Positions 8,578 through 17,117 of a DNA stretch of 64,000 bases are shown in pieces. Position 1 is the stretch's first letter; each line of letters begins with the position of its first letter. The notes below the pieces were generated by a model. It did no database searches and was not told the origin of the DNA. It saw only the letters and a program-made list of their open reading frames with translations. The translations under genes were made by a program, and so were the position numbers. This stretch comes from LMUY01 sp965199105. GTDB lineage: Bacteria; Pseudomonadota; Alphaproteobacteria; Acetobacterales; Acetobacteraceae. The stretch lies in assembly GCA_965199105.1 (NCBI GenBank), contig CBDAQO010000002.1, positions 2,232,001-2,296,000 on the forward strand. Direction: 5' to 3'.

Positions 8578-9970
8578 GCGGCACCGGCAGGAAGGATCGG
8601 CGCACGCCCACGATCGAGATCACCGGAACGTAGCGCACCGCGAGCAGCACCAGGAATAGGAATAACCCGATCGTGCCGAGGAACGTGCCAACCCCGATGA
8701 GGTCCATCGCGTAGGGGTGCGCCATCGAGGGCAGGAAGTCGTGCTGCAGCGTGACGACGATGACGGTGAAGTGGTCCGCCCAGGTTCCGAACGCCACCAG
8801 CAGGCCGATCACCAGCAGGCTGATGGGGGAGCGGCGCACCGGCCCGAGCCAGAACAACTGCACGGGCAGCAAGGCGCAGCCTATAACCGCCCACGCTGCC
8901 CAGGCATGGTCGCCGACGAAGCGGCGCGCCGCAACCGCCTTGTCGAAGCTGCTGCCGGTGAGCGCCGTGGTGGCGAACTCCATGCCATAGCAGTAGATCA
9001 TGGCCATGCCCAAGCCCAGCAGCAGGGTGGACAGCAACTCCAGATGCCGCTGCACGATCAGGTGCGCCAGCGGGAACACGATGCGCAGCGTGACCAGCAG
9101 CGCCGCCACGACGCCGACGCCACCAAACAGCGCCGCCACCAGGAAAATCACCGGCTCCATCGTGTCGTGCCAACCAGGCTCGACCGTTCCGGCGAACATG
9201 ACAGCCGCCCCAGTCTGCAGCGCCAGCACGACGACGATGCCGCACACGGCCAAGGTGTTGTAGGTGTGCCACCAGCGCTGCCATTGGCCGACCGAGCCGC
9301 GCCATCCCAGCGCCGCGATGCCGTAGAGCTGGGCCTTCAGCAAGCGCGTCCAGCCGCCGGGCTTGTTCTGGTCGCGCGTGACGCGGTCGATCGCCCGGTC
9401 ACGCATGGTCGCCAAGTCGGGCAGCAGCCCCACGAACCAGAACGACAGGCATACGCCGAGGAAGCTGATAATGTCGATCGCGTCCCAAAACAGCGGGCTG
9501 CGGAATTGGGGCCACAGCAGCATGGTGTTTGGGTAGGGCAGGTTCCAGAAGAAAAACCAGGGCCGCCCTAAGTGGATAATCGGGTAGAGCCCGGCGGCGG
9601 CGGCGGCGATCAGCGCCATCGTCTCGGTGATGCGGTTGACGGCGCCGCGCCATTTCGCCCCAAGCAGCAGCAACAGGGCGGACACCATCAATCCGCCGCA
9701 AGCCACCCCGATCCACCAATCGTAACCCACGATGTCCAGCGCCCAGGTGACCGGGATGTTGTTGCCCCAGACGCCGACGCCTTCGTACAATACGTAGAAC
9801 AGGCACACCACGAGCACGGCGATCAGCACCAGCGACACGGCGAAGGCATACCACCAGCGCATCCCGCCTTCGTGGCCGAAGGCGACCTCGGTCACGTCCC
9901 GGCCAGCAGTGGTGAAGTCCATGTCCTTGGCCGCCAGGTCGCCGGGCCGCTTTGGCAGAGTTACGCTCAT
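8570..9970 (-). CDS. actC: alternative complex III quinol-binding membrane subunit ActC (NrfD-like)
   Basis: This is the NrfD/PsrC-like membrane subunit where quinol is oxidised, 466 residues with about ten helices. Landmarks include GWIGVACGG-like segment WWIGVACGGLMVSALLLL, the LGRPWFFFWNLPYPNT stretch, and the WADHFTVIVVTLQHDFLPS stretch near the C-terminus. The start is set at 9970 (MSVTLPKRPG) because the preceding gene ends at 9972; a start at 10015 would add 15 residues read inside actB. It lies one base from actB and overlaps actD by eight bases. Confidence 0.94.
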   Translation of the reverse strand: MSVTLPKRPGDLAAKDMDFTTAGRDVTEVAFGHEGGMRWWYAFAVSLVLIAVLVVCLFYVLYEGVGVWGNNIPVTWALDIVGYDWWIGVACGGLMVSALLLLLGAKWRGAVNRITETMALIAAAAAGLYPIIHLGRPWFFFWNLPYPNTMLLWPQFRSPLFWDAIDIISFLGVCLSFWFVGLLPDLATMRDRAIDRVTRDQNKPGGWTRLLKAQLYGIAALGWRGSVGQWQRWWHTYNTLAVCGIVVVLALQTGAAVMFAGTVEPGWHDTMEPVIFLVAALFGGVGVVAALLVTLRIVFPLAHLIVQRHLELLSTLLLGLGMAMIYCYGMEFATTALTGSSFDKAVAARRFVGDHAWAAWAVIGCALLPVQLFWLGPVRRSPISLLVIGLLVAFGTWADHFTVIVVTLQHDFLPSMAHPYAMDLIGVGTFLGTIGLFLFLVLLAVRYVPVISIVGVRRSFLPVPRG

Positions 9971-9971
9971 A

Positions 9972-12893
9972 TCAGCCCGCTCCCTCTGGCAAGCCACGGC
10001 CTTCCTGCTGCTCACGCCGGGGCGCGCGCTCGGCCAAGTAACTGGTGCGCGGCCGGACGTTCAGCTCGCCAAGCAGCGCGTAATTGCGGGTGTCCGCGCG
10101 CGCAGCCGCCACCGCGCTGCTCTTGTCGTGCAGGTCGCCAAAGGTGATCGCGCGGGTGGGGCAGGCGCCCTGACACGCCGTCTGCACCACCCCGTCGGCG
10201 ATGAAGCTGTTGGACTTGTCGGCATCGATGCGCGCGGTCTCGATGCGCTGAACGCAGTAGGTGCACTTTTCCATCACGCCGCGGCTGCGCACCGTCACGT
10301 CGGGGTTGTTGCGCAGGTCGATGCTCGGCGCCGAACCGCCGGCATAGTCGAGGTAGTTGAAGCGCCGCACTTTGTATGGGCAGTAGCCGGAGCAGGCGCG
10401 GGTGCCGACGCAGCGATTGTAGACCATCACATTCAAGCCCTCGCCGTCATGCAGCGTCGCTTCCACGGGGCAGCCGACTTCGCACGGCGCCTCCTCACAA
10501 TGCATGCACGGCACCGGCTGGAAATGCGTCGCTGGTGCCTCGGGGGCCCCCTCATAGTAGCGGTCGACACGCAGCCAATGCATCTCCCGCCCGAGCGCCA
10601 CCTGCTCGCGCCCGACGACAGCGATGTTGTTTTCCGATTGGCAAGCGATCACGCAGGCGTTGCAGCCGATGCACGCGTCCAGGTCGATCACCATGCCCCA
10701 GGCGGAGCCCTTGTCCTCGCGCGGCGCTGTATAGAAGGTCGGCTGCGTCCAACTCTGCGTCTCGCCGACCGATGCCTCGCCTTCGTATTGCACGCGAACG
10801 AAGTCGTGGCCCTCCATGCTGTTGTGGTCTTGCGTGGTGGCGAACGCGCTGGTCTGGCCGGTCTTGCGTAGCGTTGCCCCGGCGATGGACCAGGGGTCAT
10901 CGGTGCCCCGCAGCGCGTTGGCGTTGTAGCCGGCGCCGGTGGAGAGGAAGTCGGGCGCTGCCCGGCCGTAGCCGAGCGTCAGCCCGATCACCTGGTCGGC
11001 CTGGCCCGGCATCACCCAGACCGCGCCCTCGATGTCGGCGCCCGCCACGGCCACGGTGACCATGTCGCCGGTGCGCAGGCCCTCGCGCGCGGCGAGCGCC
11101 GGGCCGATGAACACCGCGTTGCTCCAGGTGAGCTTGGTGAGCGGCTTAGGAAGCTCCTGTAGCCAGCCATTGTTGGCGGAGCGGCCGTCCCAGATCGTGG
11201 GGTCCGGCCGGAACGCAACGCTCAGTGTGCTCGCACGGGGCGCTGCTTGTGGGCGAGACGGCGTCAACGTCACGCTTTCGGCTGGGAGGGCCGAGCCGTC
11301 GATGAAGCCCGCCTCGACCATGCCCTGCCATTTCGCCGCGAACGCATCCGCCGGCTGGCTGCCTTGCCAGTGCGCACGCAGCAGGTCGAGCCCGGGTTTC
11401 GGCGCCGGGTCGGTCAGCAGCGAGAGGAACTCCGGCGGCGACTTGCTGTCGTACAGCGGTTCGATGGTCGGTTGGATCAGCCCCACCGTCCCGTCCACCG
11501 AGCGTGCATCGCCCCAGCTCTCAAGCGGATGGCTCAGCGGCGCATGCCACTCGCAATGCAACGCGGTCTCGTCGACGAACGCGCCGGCGTGGATCGTCAG
11601 CGCAACCTTGCCGAGCGCCTGGACGAACGGCAGCGCGCCGGGTGCGTCGTAAACCGGGTTGCTCTCTAGCATTACCAGGGTCGACACCTCGCCGCCCTGC
11701 ATCGCCGCCACCAGATCGGCCAGCGGCTCCCCCGTCACGAGCACCGGCGCGGTGTAGAATACGGTGCGCCCGACATTGCCCAAGGCGCTGTTGAGCCGAT
11801 GCACCGCCTCCTGGATGGCCACGGGAGCCGAACTCCCCGCGATCACCAGGCTGGTGCCGCGGTTGGCCTGCAGCGCGGCCGAGACCTTTGCGCGCCAGCC
11901 TTCCAGCGCCCCGCTGCCCGCAGCCGCCGGCGGCGCCCCGCCCGTCGCATCGGCCAGCAGCGCCATCGCCAGTTGGTGCAGCTCGGGCGGCGTCGCGACC
12001 ACGTTGGTGTCCGCCTTGGCCGATGTCAGCGACGGTAGCGACCCGGCGTTGAACAGCGGCAGCAGCGAGCCCGCCTTCGCGGACTGCGCCCGTGCATCAA
12101 TCCAGTCGCGCGACACGCCCACTTGGTGCGGCCCCGGATCGAGGAAGTCGCCCTCGAGCGACACCAGCACGCGCGCCTGGCCAAACCGCCAACGCGTCTC
12201 GAGCTTGCGGCCGAACGCAGCCTCGGTGGCTGCGTAGAGGGGGCCTGAGCGGTCCGCGGCGGCGTAGCTGTGCCAGTGCATCTGCGGGAAGTCATGCTGC
12301 AGCGCTGCGATCTGTGCCGCCAGCGAGGGCGACGTCACCGGGCTGGTGAGCAGGCGCAGCCCGGCCCCACCCGCTGCGCGCAGGGCGGCGATCCGGCCCA
12401 GCATGGCGCCGCGGAAGGCTTGCCAACTGCTGTCCTCGTTGAAGTGGCGGACGGTTTGCGAGCGCGCCGGGTCATACATGTCCAGCACCGAGGCCTGGCC
12501 GAACACGTCGGTTCCGCCCCGCGACCAGGGGTGCTGCGGGTTGCCCTCGATCTTGATCGGGCGCCCGTTGCTGGTGGTGACCAAGATGCCGTCGGCGAAG
12601 CCGTCCAGCAGCCTCACGGAGGCGTAGTGCTCCGCCTCGCTGGGCTCCGAGCGCAGCGGCTTGTTCACCCACGGCACTTCCTGCGACCGGCTATCGGGCT
12701 TGTCGTCGCAACCCGCCAGGCCGGCCAGCGCGAACGAGGCCGCCATCAGCCGCAGGAACTGGCGCCGCTCCGGCCCTGCCGCCAGATGGCTCACCGCCCC
12801 GAACTCGGTCGTGAGAAAGCGCTGGAACTCCGGCGTGTCGGCCAGTTGCTCCAGGCTGCGCCATTGCTGCGGCTTGGCGATTGCGCGCCTCAT
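9972..12893 (-). CDS. actB: alternative complex III iron-sulfur subunit ActB (fused molybdopterin-like and ferredoxin domains)
   Basis: This is the large peripheral subunit of alternative complex III, 973 residues. A Tat-type sequence (RRQFLRLMAASFALAGLAGC, residues 43-62) precedes a molybdopterin-oxidoreductase-like domain that in this family has lost the cofactor. The C-terminal ferredoxin-like half carries cysteine clusters CIGCNACVIACQ, CMHCEEAPCEVGCP, CVGTRACSGYCPYK and CTYCVQR followed by CQGACPTRAI, fitting three 4Fe-4S and one 3Fe-4S cluster. The start at 12893 overlaps the actA stop by four bases; a much longer in-frame reading to 13451 would run through actA. It passes electrons from ActC towards the hemes of ActA and ActE. 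Confidence 0.95.
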   Translation of the reverse strand: MRRAIAKPQQWRSLEQLADTPEFQRFLTTEFGAVSHLAAGPERRQFLRLMAASFALAGLAGCDDKPDSRSQEVPWVNKPLRSEPSEAEHYASVRLLDGFADGILVTTSNGRPIKIEGNPQHPWSRGGTDVFGQASVLDMYDPARSQTVRHFNEDSSWQAFRGAMLGRIAALRAAGGAGLRLLTSPVTSPSLAAQIAALQHDFPQMHWHSYAAADRSGPLYAATEAAFGRKLETRWRFGQARVLVSLEGDFLDPGPHQVGVSRDWIDARAQSAKAGSLLPLFNAGSLPSLTSAKADTNVVATPPELHQLAMALLADATGGAPPAAAGSGALEGWRAKVSAALQANRGTSLVIAGSSAPVAIQEAVHRLNSALGNVGRTVFYTAPVLVTGEPLADLVAAMQGGEVSTLVMLESNPVYDAPGALPFVQALGKVALTIHAGAFVDETALHCEWHAPLSHPLESWGDARSVDGTVGLIQPTIEPLYDSKSPPEFLSLLTDPAPKPGLDLLRAHWQGSQPADAFAAKWQGMVEAGFIDGSALPAESVTLTPSRPQAAPRASTLSVAFRPDPTIWDGRSANNGWLQELPKPLTKLTWSNAVFIGPALAAREGLRTGDMVTVAVAGADIEGAVWVMPGQADQVIGLTLGYGRAAPDFLSTGAGYNANALRGTDDPWSIAGATLRKTGQTSAFATTQDHNSMEGHDFVRVQYEGEASVGETQSWTQPTFYTAPREDKGSAWGMVIDLDACIGCNACVIACQSENNIAVVGREQVALGREMHWLRVDRYYEGAPEAPATHFQPVPCMHCEEAPCEVGCPVEATLHDGEGLNVMVYNRCVGTRACSGYCPYKVRRFNYLDYAGGSAPSIDLRNNPDVTVRSRGVMEKCTYCVQRIETARIDADKSNSFIADGVVQTACQGACPTRAITFGDLHDKSSAVAAARADTRNYALLGELNVRPRTSYLAERAPRREQQEGRGLPEGAG

Positions 12894-13588
12894 CGGTGGC
12901 AAATCGAGCAGTCGGACAGCCGCTGCGGCCCGGCGATATGGTTCTGCACCACCAACGCCGCACCCTTCGCCGCCTGGTCGTCCGGCGCGACCCATTCCAT
13001 GTTCCAAATCTGGTCCGGCGTGCGCAGGTAGTTGGCAGGCGCGCGATGGCAGTTCAGGCAGAACTCCATGCGGAACGATTGCGCCGGGTAGGTGAGCTGC
13101 ATCTCGGTGATGGCGCCGTGGCAACTGGAGCAGCCGACGCCCTTGGTGATGTGGATGGAGTGGTTGAAGTAGACGTAATCCGGCAACCGGTTCACCCGTG
13201 TCCAATGCAGCGGCTCGTTGTTGGCGTAGCTGTCGCGCACCGGCGCCAGCATCGTGGCCCCAGTCCAAATCTGCGAGTGGCATGTCATGCAGGTGTGGGT
13301 TGGCGGCAGGCCGGCGGTGGCTTGCTGCTCCACCTGCTCGTGGCAGTTGCGGCAGTCCAGCCCGAGCTCGCCGGAATGGTGCTTGTGGCTGAACGGCACG
13401 GGCTGTGCCGGCGCCACGCCCACGCTGCCGACGAAATAGCCGTGCGACCACAAATAGAGCCCGACGCTGCCGCCCAAGACCGTGACGAGGAGGGTGAGCG
13501 CAGCCAGGCGGAGGATGGCGTCCGCACCGGGCGCGAACAGTTGCCGGGTCGGCGCCTCATGCCTGCCATTGGCAGTGGTGGCCGACAT
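12890..13588 (-). CDS. actA: alternative complex III pentaheme cytochrome c ActA
   Basis: This is the first gene of the respiratory operon. The 232-residue protein has one N-terminal helix (about residues 25-47) anchoring a periplasmic domain with five CxxCH heme sites: CRNCH, CMTCH, CSSCH, CLNCH and CSICH. Five hemes is the standard ActA count. The stretch VPFSHKHHSGELGLDC, and a second FNHSIHITKGVGCSSCH, supply extra histidine ligands typical of class III/NapC-like multiheme proteins. No strong Shine-Dalgarno precedes the ATG at 13588. The promoter must lie in the 452-base space before the HU-like gene, but I cannot place it with confidence. Confidence 0.95.
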   Translation of the reverse strand: MSATTANGRHEAPTRQLFAPGADAILRLAALTLLVTVLGGSVGLYLWSHGYFVGSVGVAPAQPVPFSHKHHSGELGLDCRNCHEQVEQQATAGLPPTHTCMTCHSQIWTGATMLAPVRDSYANNEPLHWTRVNRLPDYVYFNHSIHITKGVGCSSCHGAITEMQLTYPAQSFRMEFCLNCHRAPANYLRTPDQIWNMEWVAPDDQAAKGAALVVQNHIAGPQRLSDCSICHR

Positions 13589-14040
13589 CAGGAGATCCGC
13601 AATTGGGTAACACCCGCAATCGCGACGCTGGTCCGTGGAAGGCTTGCTGTCATTGACCGCCGGTAGCCATGATCAAAAGAAACCCCTTGCAGAAAAATTT
13701 CACTCGGTCGGGCCGGACGCAGCATCTCCACTTCGGAAGAGCTTGCTCTTGTTTGGGTGCCACCTCTTTAACCACGCATTGCTTGCTGGCAAGAGGTGCG
13801 CCTGTCACGAAGCGCGGAAATATGTGCCGCCCGGAGCCGACGGGCGCCGCGCCACCTGGGTGAGGTTACACCCGATCGCGGGCGCTTCCCAGCGCAGCGG
13901 CCGCCTGGCCGGAACGAACGCCGGGCGCAGAGAGGCGGCATCCGTGCATGCCAAGCGCCAGGATTTCGGCGTCAAGGCTTGTGTCGGAAGCGTTCGCATG
14001 TTTTGCGTGGCAGACAAGGCAACTCCCGGAGACTCGGACG
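13589..14040. other. intergenic region between actA and the HU-like gene
   Basis: This 452-base stretch separates two divergently transcribed genes and should contain both promoters. It is less GC-rich around 13665-13700 (a run of A and T near 13690-13700). A short inverted repeat CTTGC-TG-GCAAG occurs near 13782-13793. I see no convincing -35/-10 pair, sigma-54 box, RNA gene or open frame with a sensible protein. Short frames here have arginine-rich, unrelated-looking translations. Confidence 0.5.
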
Positions 14041-14529
14041 ATGGCAAAAAAAGCAACAAGCACCCCACCGGCGGTGAAAGCCCCCGCTGCAAAGGCCGGG
14101 TTGAAAGCCGCGCCTGCCAAGGCCGCCCCTGCCATGGCCGCGGTCGCGAAAGCACCGCCAAAGGCGCCAGCCAAGCCAGCTTCCAAGGCGAGCCCCGTCA
14201 AGGCGCCGGCGCGCGGCACCAAGGCGGCGGCCAAGGTTGTGGCCAAGCCGGTGCTGACGGTCACCACCAAGCACATGGCTGCGGCGCTGGCGGAAAAGCA
14301 GGACATGCCGAAGAAGCAGGCGGACGCGCTGCTGGCCGAAGTGTTCGGCATGGTGGTGGATCACCTCAAGGAGGGCGACCGGGTGCGCATCAGCGGCATC
14401 GGCATCATCGAGGTGAAGAACCGGCCGGCGCGTATGGGCCGTAATCCGGCCACGGGCGAGCCGATCCAGATCAAGGCCAGCCGGAAGATCGCCTTCCGCG
14501 CGGCCAAGGAGCTGAAGGAAGCCGTCTAA
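14041..14529 (+). CDS. HU/IHF-family DNA-binding protein with long Ala/Lys-rich N-terminal tail
   Basis: This is a histone-like nucleoid protein of 162 residues. The first 70 or so residues are a low-complexity tail made of Ala, Lys and Pro repeats (KAPAKPASKASPVKAPARG), resembling eukaryotic histone H1 tails. The C-terminal 90 residues are a complete HU fold: TTKHMAAALAEKQDMPKKQA, VFGMVVDHLKEGDRVRISGIG, the RNPATGEP arm-tip motif, and IKASRKIAFRAAKELKEAV at the end. The start at 14041 follows a CCCGGAGA ribosome site; a longer reading from 13948 has no such support. Tailed HU proteins are known in several alphaproteobacteria, where the tail is thought to add DNA compaction. A strong terminator follows at 14545. 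Confidence 0.93.
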   Translation: MAKKATSTPPAVKAPAAKAGLKAAPAKAAPAMAAVAKAPPKAPAKPASKASPVKAPARGTKAAAKVVAKPVLTVTTKHMAAALAEKQDMPKKQADALLAEVFGMVVDHLKEGDRVRISGIGIIEVKNRPARMGRNPATGEPIQIKASRKIAFRAAKELKEAV

Positions 14530-14544
14530 CTCGACCCGGTGGCG

Positions 14545-14581
14545 GGCGCGCCCGTTCGGCACCGGGCGCGCCGGCTCTTTT
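14545..14581 (+). terminator. Rho-independent terminator of the HU-like gene
   Basis: A perfect 10-bp stem (GGCGCGCCCG at 14545-14554 with CGGGCGCGCC at 14563-14572) encloses an 8-base loop. It is followed by GGCTCTTTT, giving four T at 14578-14581. It begins 16 bases after the HU stop codon. Confidence 0.8.
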
Positions 14582-14594
14582 CTCAGTCAAGCAG

Positions 14595-14613
14595 AGCATG
14601 AAGAGATCATGCT
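14595..14613. terminator. small hairpin at the 3' end of the 14614-14955 gene
   Basis: An inverted repeat AGCATGA (14595-14601) and TCATGCT (14607-14613) with a 5-base loop ends exactly beside the stop codon of the minus-strand gene. It lacks a T tract on the minus strand, so it may be a Rho-assisted 3' end or backup to the stronger hairpin at 14545. Confidence 0.4.
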
Positions 14614-14955
14614 TTAGGTCGTCTCGACGTCCGGCTGCGTCTTGCGGGCGCGACGCTTTGCCGGCTCGGCCACACCGTTGGTCTTGGCGATCGGCTTCGT
14701 ACGCCCGCGCGCCGGTGCCTTCGGAGCCGGCTCGGGCATTGCGGCGGACGACTTGGCCCGTGCCTTTTCCTTGACCGCAGCCGCCTTCATCTTCTCGCGC
14801 CGCGTCTTCAGCTCGTCACGGATCATCACCTGGGCCGCTTTGGCGACGGCAGCGCGCGACGCTTCCGGAACGGCATCGAGCGCGGTGAAAAAGGCCTGGC
14901 TGACGGGCTTTGTGCCACGGGGTGCGCGGGTTGATGTGGTTTCGGCTTTAAGCAT
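14614..14955 (-). CDS. small basic Ala/Lys-rich protein, function unknown
   Basis: The protein has 113 residues and no recognisable named domain. The N-terminal half (SQAFFTALDAVPEASRAAVAKAAQ and MIRDELKTRREKMKAAA) looks helical. The C-terminal half is a disordered-looking run of Ala, Lys, Arg and Pro (KAPARGRTKPIAKTNG). The start at 14955 is chosen because GGAG lies at a good distance upstream; the reading to 15012 has no ribosome site. It converges on the HU-like gene and shares its composition, so a nucleoid or nucleic-acid role is possible, but that is inference only. Confidence 0.65.
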   Translation of the reverse strand: MLKAETTSTRAPRGTKPVSQAFFTALDAVPEASRAAVAKAAQVMIRDELKTRREKMKAAAVKEKARAKSSAAMPEPAPKAPARGRTKPIAKTNGVAEPAKRRARKTQPDVETT

Positions 14956-15383
14956 TGGGTCAATGTCTCCACTACGATCACGGGGGCACGCTAGCGTTAC
15001 GAGTCGGCTCACCTAACTTATCGCGCTTCCTCTTGCAAAATCACAGGGTTCAGTTCCGCCGCCAACCAGGTAAGCGGCGCCCTTGCTGCAATGCTGGCGT
15101 GTCGCACGCGTATTCTGTTCTTAGCATCGCGACGGCGGCGGTCGGCCAGTCTGGTGCAGGACCACCAAGGCTTCCTCGCCCGCATGCCAGCTCAACCGGA
15201 TCACCTGCGCCTACTTTCTAAGCAGCCAGAAACAGGGATGCCTGTGAAGCAGGCACTACTCCTGTTGGCCGCCGTTTTTTGTGCATGAATGCTTTGCGTG
15301 CTGCCCGGCGACCGTGTAGTCGCGATTGGTAAGACGCCATTTCAGACCCAATCGCCGCCGCCGCTGGCCTGGATCCACGCCGC
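14956..15383. other. intergenic region upstream of nirA
   Basis: This 428-base space between divergent genes holds no credible protein. It contains a hairpin GCGTG-TCG-CACGC near 15098-15110 and the structured leader element described at 15231-15280. Promoters for both flanking genes must lie here, but I cannot identify a clear -35/-10 pair. Confidence 0.5.
15231..15280 (+). promoter_or_regulatory. possible attenuator-like leader upstream of nirA
   Basis: A nested hairpin is visible. AACAGG (15231-15236) pairs with CCTGTT (15261-15266), and inside it TGCCTG (15239-15244) pairs with CAGGCA (15250-15255). The same segments can re-pair as two consecutive hairpins (ACAGG with CCTGT at 15241-15245, and AGCAGG with CCTGTT). 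Six T follow at 15275-15280. ACGGCGGC at 15132-15139 could also pair with GCCGCCGT at 15268-15275 just before the T run. Nitrate assimilation leaders are often controlled by ANTAR-type antitermination, but I do not see the classical pair of hexaloop hairpins. Confidence 0.4.
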
Positions 15384-17117
15384 ATGAACGATCAAGCTTT
15401 TTCGCCCGAGCAGCAGGACTACCTGAAAGGCTTTATGGCCGGCGTCGCTGCCAAGCGGGGCCAGGCTCTGTCCGCCGTCAGCGAGTGGCCAGCCGACCTG
15501 GGCCGCGAAGCGCAGGACCGGGTCATCGCCGCCGGTGGCAAGCTCGTCGCGGAGGAACACGCCAAGCGTGGCCAACACCCGCTCGACCGCATGGGCGAGA
15601 TCAGCGCCATGGCCGCCGACGCCAAGTTCCCCAAGGGCACCGACGTCTTCCTCGCCAAGTACCACGGCCTGTTCTACGTGGCACCGGCGCAGCACAGCTA
15701 CATGTGCCGCCTGCGCATTCCGGGCGGCCTGCTGCACGGCTGGCAACTCACCGGCGTCGCCGCCATCGCCGACGAGCTGGGCGGTGGCTATGCCGACGTC
15801 ACCACGCGAGCCAACCTCCAAATCCGCGACATCGGCGCCGCCGCCGCGCCCGAGGTGTTGACCCGGCTGGTCGACCTCGGCCTCACCTCCCGCGGCGCAG
15901 GCGCGGACAACGTCCGCAACGTCACCGGCAGCCCGACCGCCGGCATCGACGCGCAGGAGCTGATCGACACGCGGCCCGACACCCGCCGCATCCACCACCA
16001 CATCCTGGCCCGGCGCGAGCTGTACGGCCTGCCGCGCAAGTTCAACATCGCCTTTGACGGCGGCGGCGCGGTGCCGGTGTTGCAGGACACCAATGACATC
16101 GCCTTTACCGCCGTCGAAATCCGACCTGGCGCCGATGTCCCGCCAGGGGTGTATTACCAGCTCGGCCTGGGCGGCATCACCGGCCATCGCGACTTCGCCC
16201 GCGCCACCGGCATCGTCGTGGCGCCGGCTGAGACGACGCCCGTGTGCGACGCGATCCTGCGCGTCTTCATCGCCCATGGCGACCGCACCAACCGCGCCCG
16301 GGCCCGGCTGAAATACTTGCTGGATGCCTGGGGCCTCAAGCGGTTCATCGCCGCGGTAGAGGCCGAACTCGGCCGCCCACTGGCCCGCGTGGCGCCAGAG
16401 GCCATCCGGGCTGCGGCACCCGCCTCGCGCAACGCCCATGTCGGCGTGCACGCGCAGCGCCAGCCCGGCCTGTGTTACCTCGGCGTGGTGCTGCCGGTCG
16501 GGCGGCTGATGGCGGCGCAGATGCGCGGCGTGGCCGACATCGCCGCCCGCTTCGGCTCGGGAACGATCCGGCTGACCTTGTGGCAGAACCTATTGATTTC
16601 GGACGTCCCCGCCCCCGACGTGGAACAAGCGGTGGCGGCCCTCGCCGCGCTGGGGCTGGCGTGCGACGCGAGCCCGGTGCGCGCTGGCCTGGTCGCCTGC
16701 ACAGGCAACGCCGGCTGCAAGTTCTCCGCCACCAGGACCAAGGCGCATGCCCTGGAACTCACCGCCTGGCTCGAGGCGCGCCTCGCGCTCGACAGTGCGC
16801 TCAACATCCACCTGACCGGCTGCCATCACTCCTGCGCCCAGCACTTCATCGCCGATATCGGCCTGCTCGGCGCCCGGGTGGAGCAGGGCGAGGACACGGT
16901 CGAGGGCTACGACGTGCATGTCGGCGGCGGCGCCGGGCCGTCGGCGGCCATCGGCCGGCTGGTCCGCCCGGCGGTGCCGATGGCCGCGTTGCCGCCCTTG
17001 CTGCTCGGCCTGTTGCAGCGCTGGCAGGCACAGCGATCCACCGGCGAGAGCTTCCAAAGCTGGTCCGCCCGCACCAGTGACGCCGAGTTGGCGGCCGCGA
17101 TGGACGCGGCGGCATGA
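15384..17117 (+). CDS. nirA: NirA-type assimilatory nitrite reductase (siroheme, 4Fe-4S)
   Basis: This enzyme reduces nitrite to ammonium with six electrons in the cytoplasm. The 577 residues have the twofold nitrite/sulfite reductase layout. An N-terminal ferredoxin-like half contains the ADVTTRANLQIRDI stretch and the NVRNVTGSPTAGID motif. The C-terminal half carries the coupled siroheme/4Fe-4S ligands: C439 and C445 in ACTGNAGCKFS, and C480 and C484 in TGCHHSCAQH. The gene overlaps the next by four bases (ATGA). That downstream reductase should supply electrons and NarK should supply substrate. Sulfite reductase is the main alternative, but the NarK neighbour favours nitrite. Confidence 0.93.
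   Translation: MNDQAFSPEQQDYLKGFMAGVAAKRGQALSAVSEWPADLGREAQDRVIAAGGKLVAEEHAKRGQHPLDRMGEISAMAADAKFPKGTDVFLAKYHGLFYVAPAQHSYMCRLRIPGGLLHGWQLTGVAAIADELGGGYADVTTRANLQIRDIGAAAAPEVLTRLVDLGLTSRGAGADNVRNVTGSPTAGIDAQELIDTRPDTRRIHHHILARRELYGLPRKFNIAFDGGGAVPVLQDTNDIAFTAVEIRPGADVPPGVYYQLGLGGITGHRDFARATGIVVAPAETTPVCDAILRVFIAHGDRTNRARARLKYLLDAWGLKRFIAAVEAELGRPLARVAPEAIRAAAPASRNAHVGVHAQRQPGLCYLGVVLPVGRLMAAQMRGVADIAARFGSGTIRLTLWQNLLISDVPAPDVEQAVAALAALGLACDASPVRAGLVACTGNAGCKFSATRTKAHALELTAWLEARLALDSALNIHLTGCHHSCAQHFIADIGLLGARVEQGEDTVEGYDVHVGGGAGPSAAIGRLVRPAVPMAALPPLLLGLLQRWQAQRSTGESFQSWSARTSDAELAAAMDAAA

Noticed and set aside
13589..13800. Possible sigma-54 promoter for actA (TGGCAC near a C/A-rich stretch on the minus strand)
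   Set aside because: The -12 GC element is missing at the required spacing.
15231..15266. ANTAR-type paired hexaloop hairpins upstream of nirA
   Set aside because: The inner loop has five bases (TGAAG) and lacks the expected A at position 1 and G at position 4, so I list only a general attenuator-like element.
15342..16451. Minus-strand open frame opposite nirA
   Set aside because: It has no recognisable motifs and lies wholly opposite a well-supported reductase.
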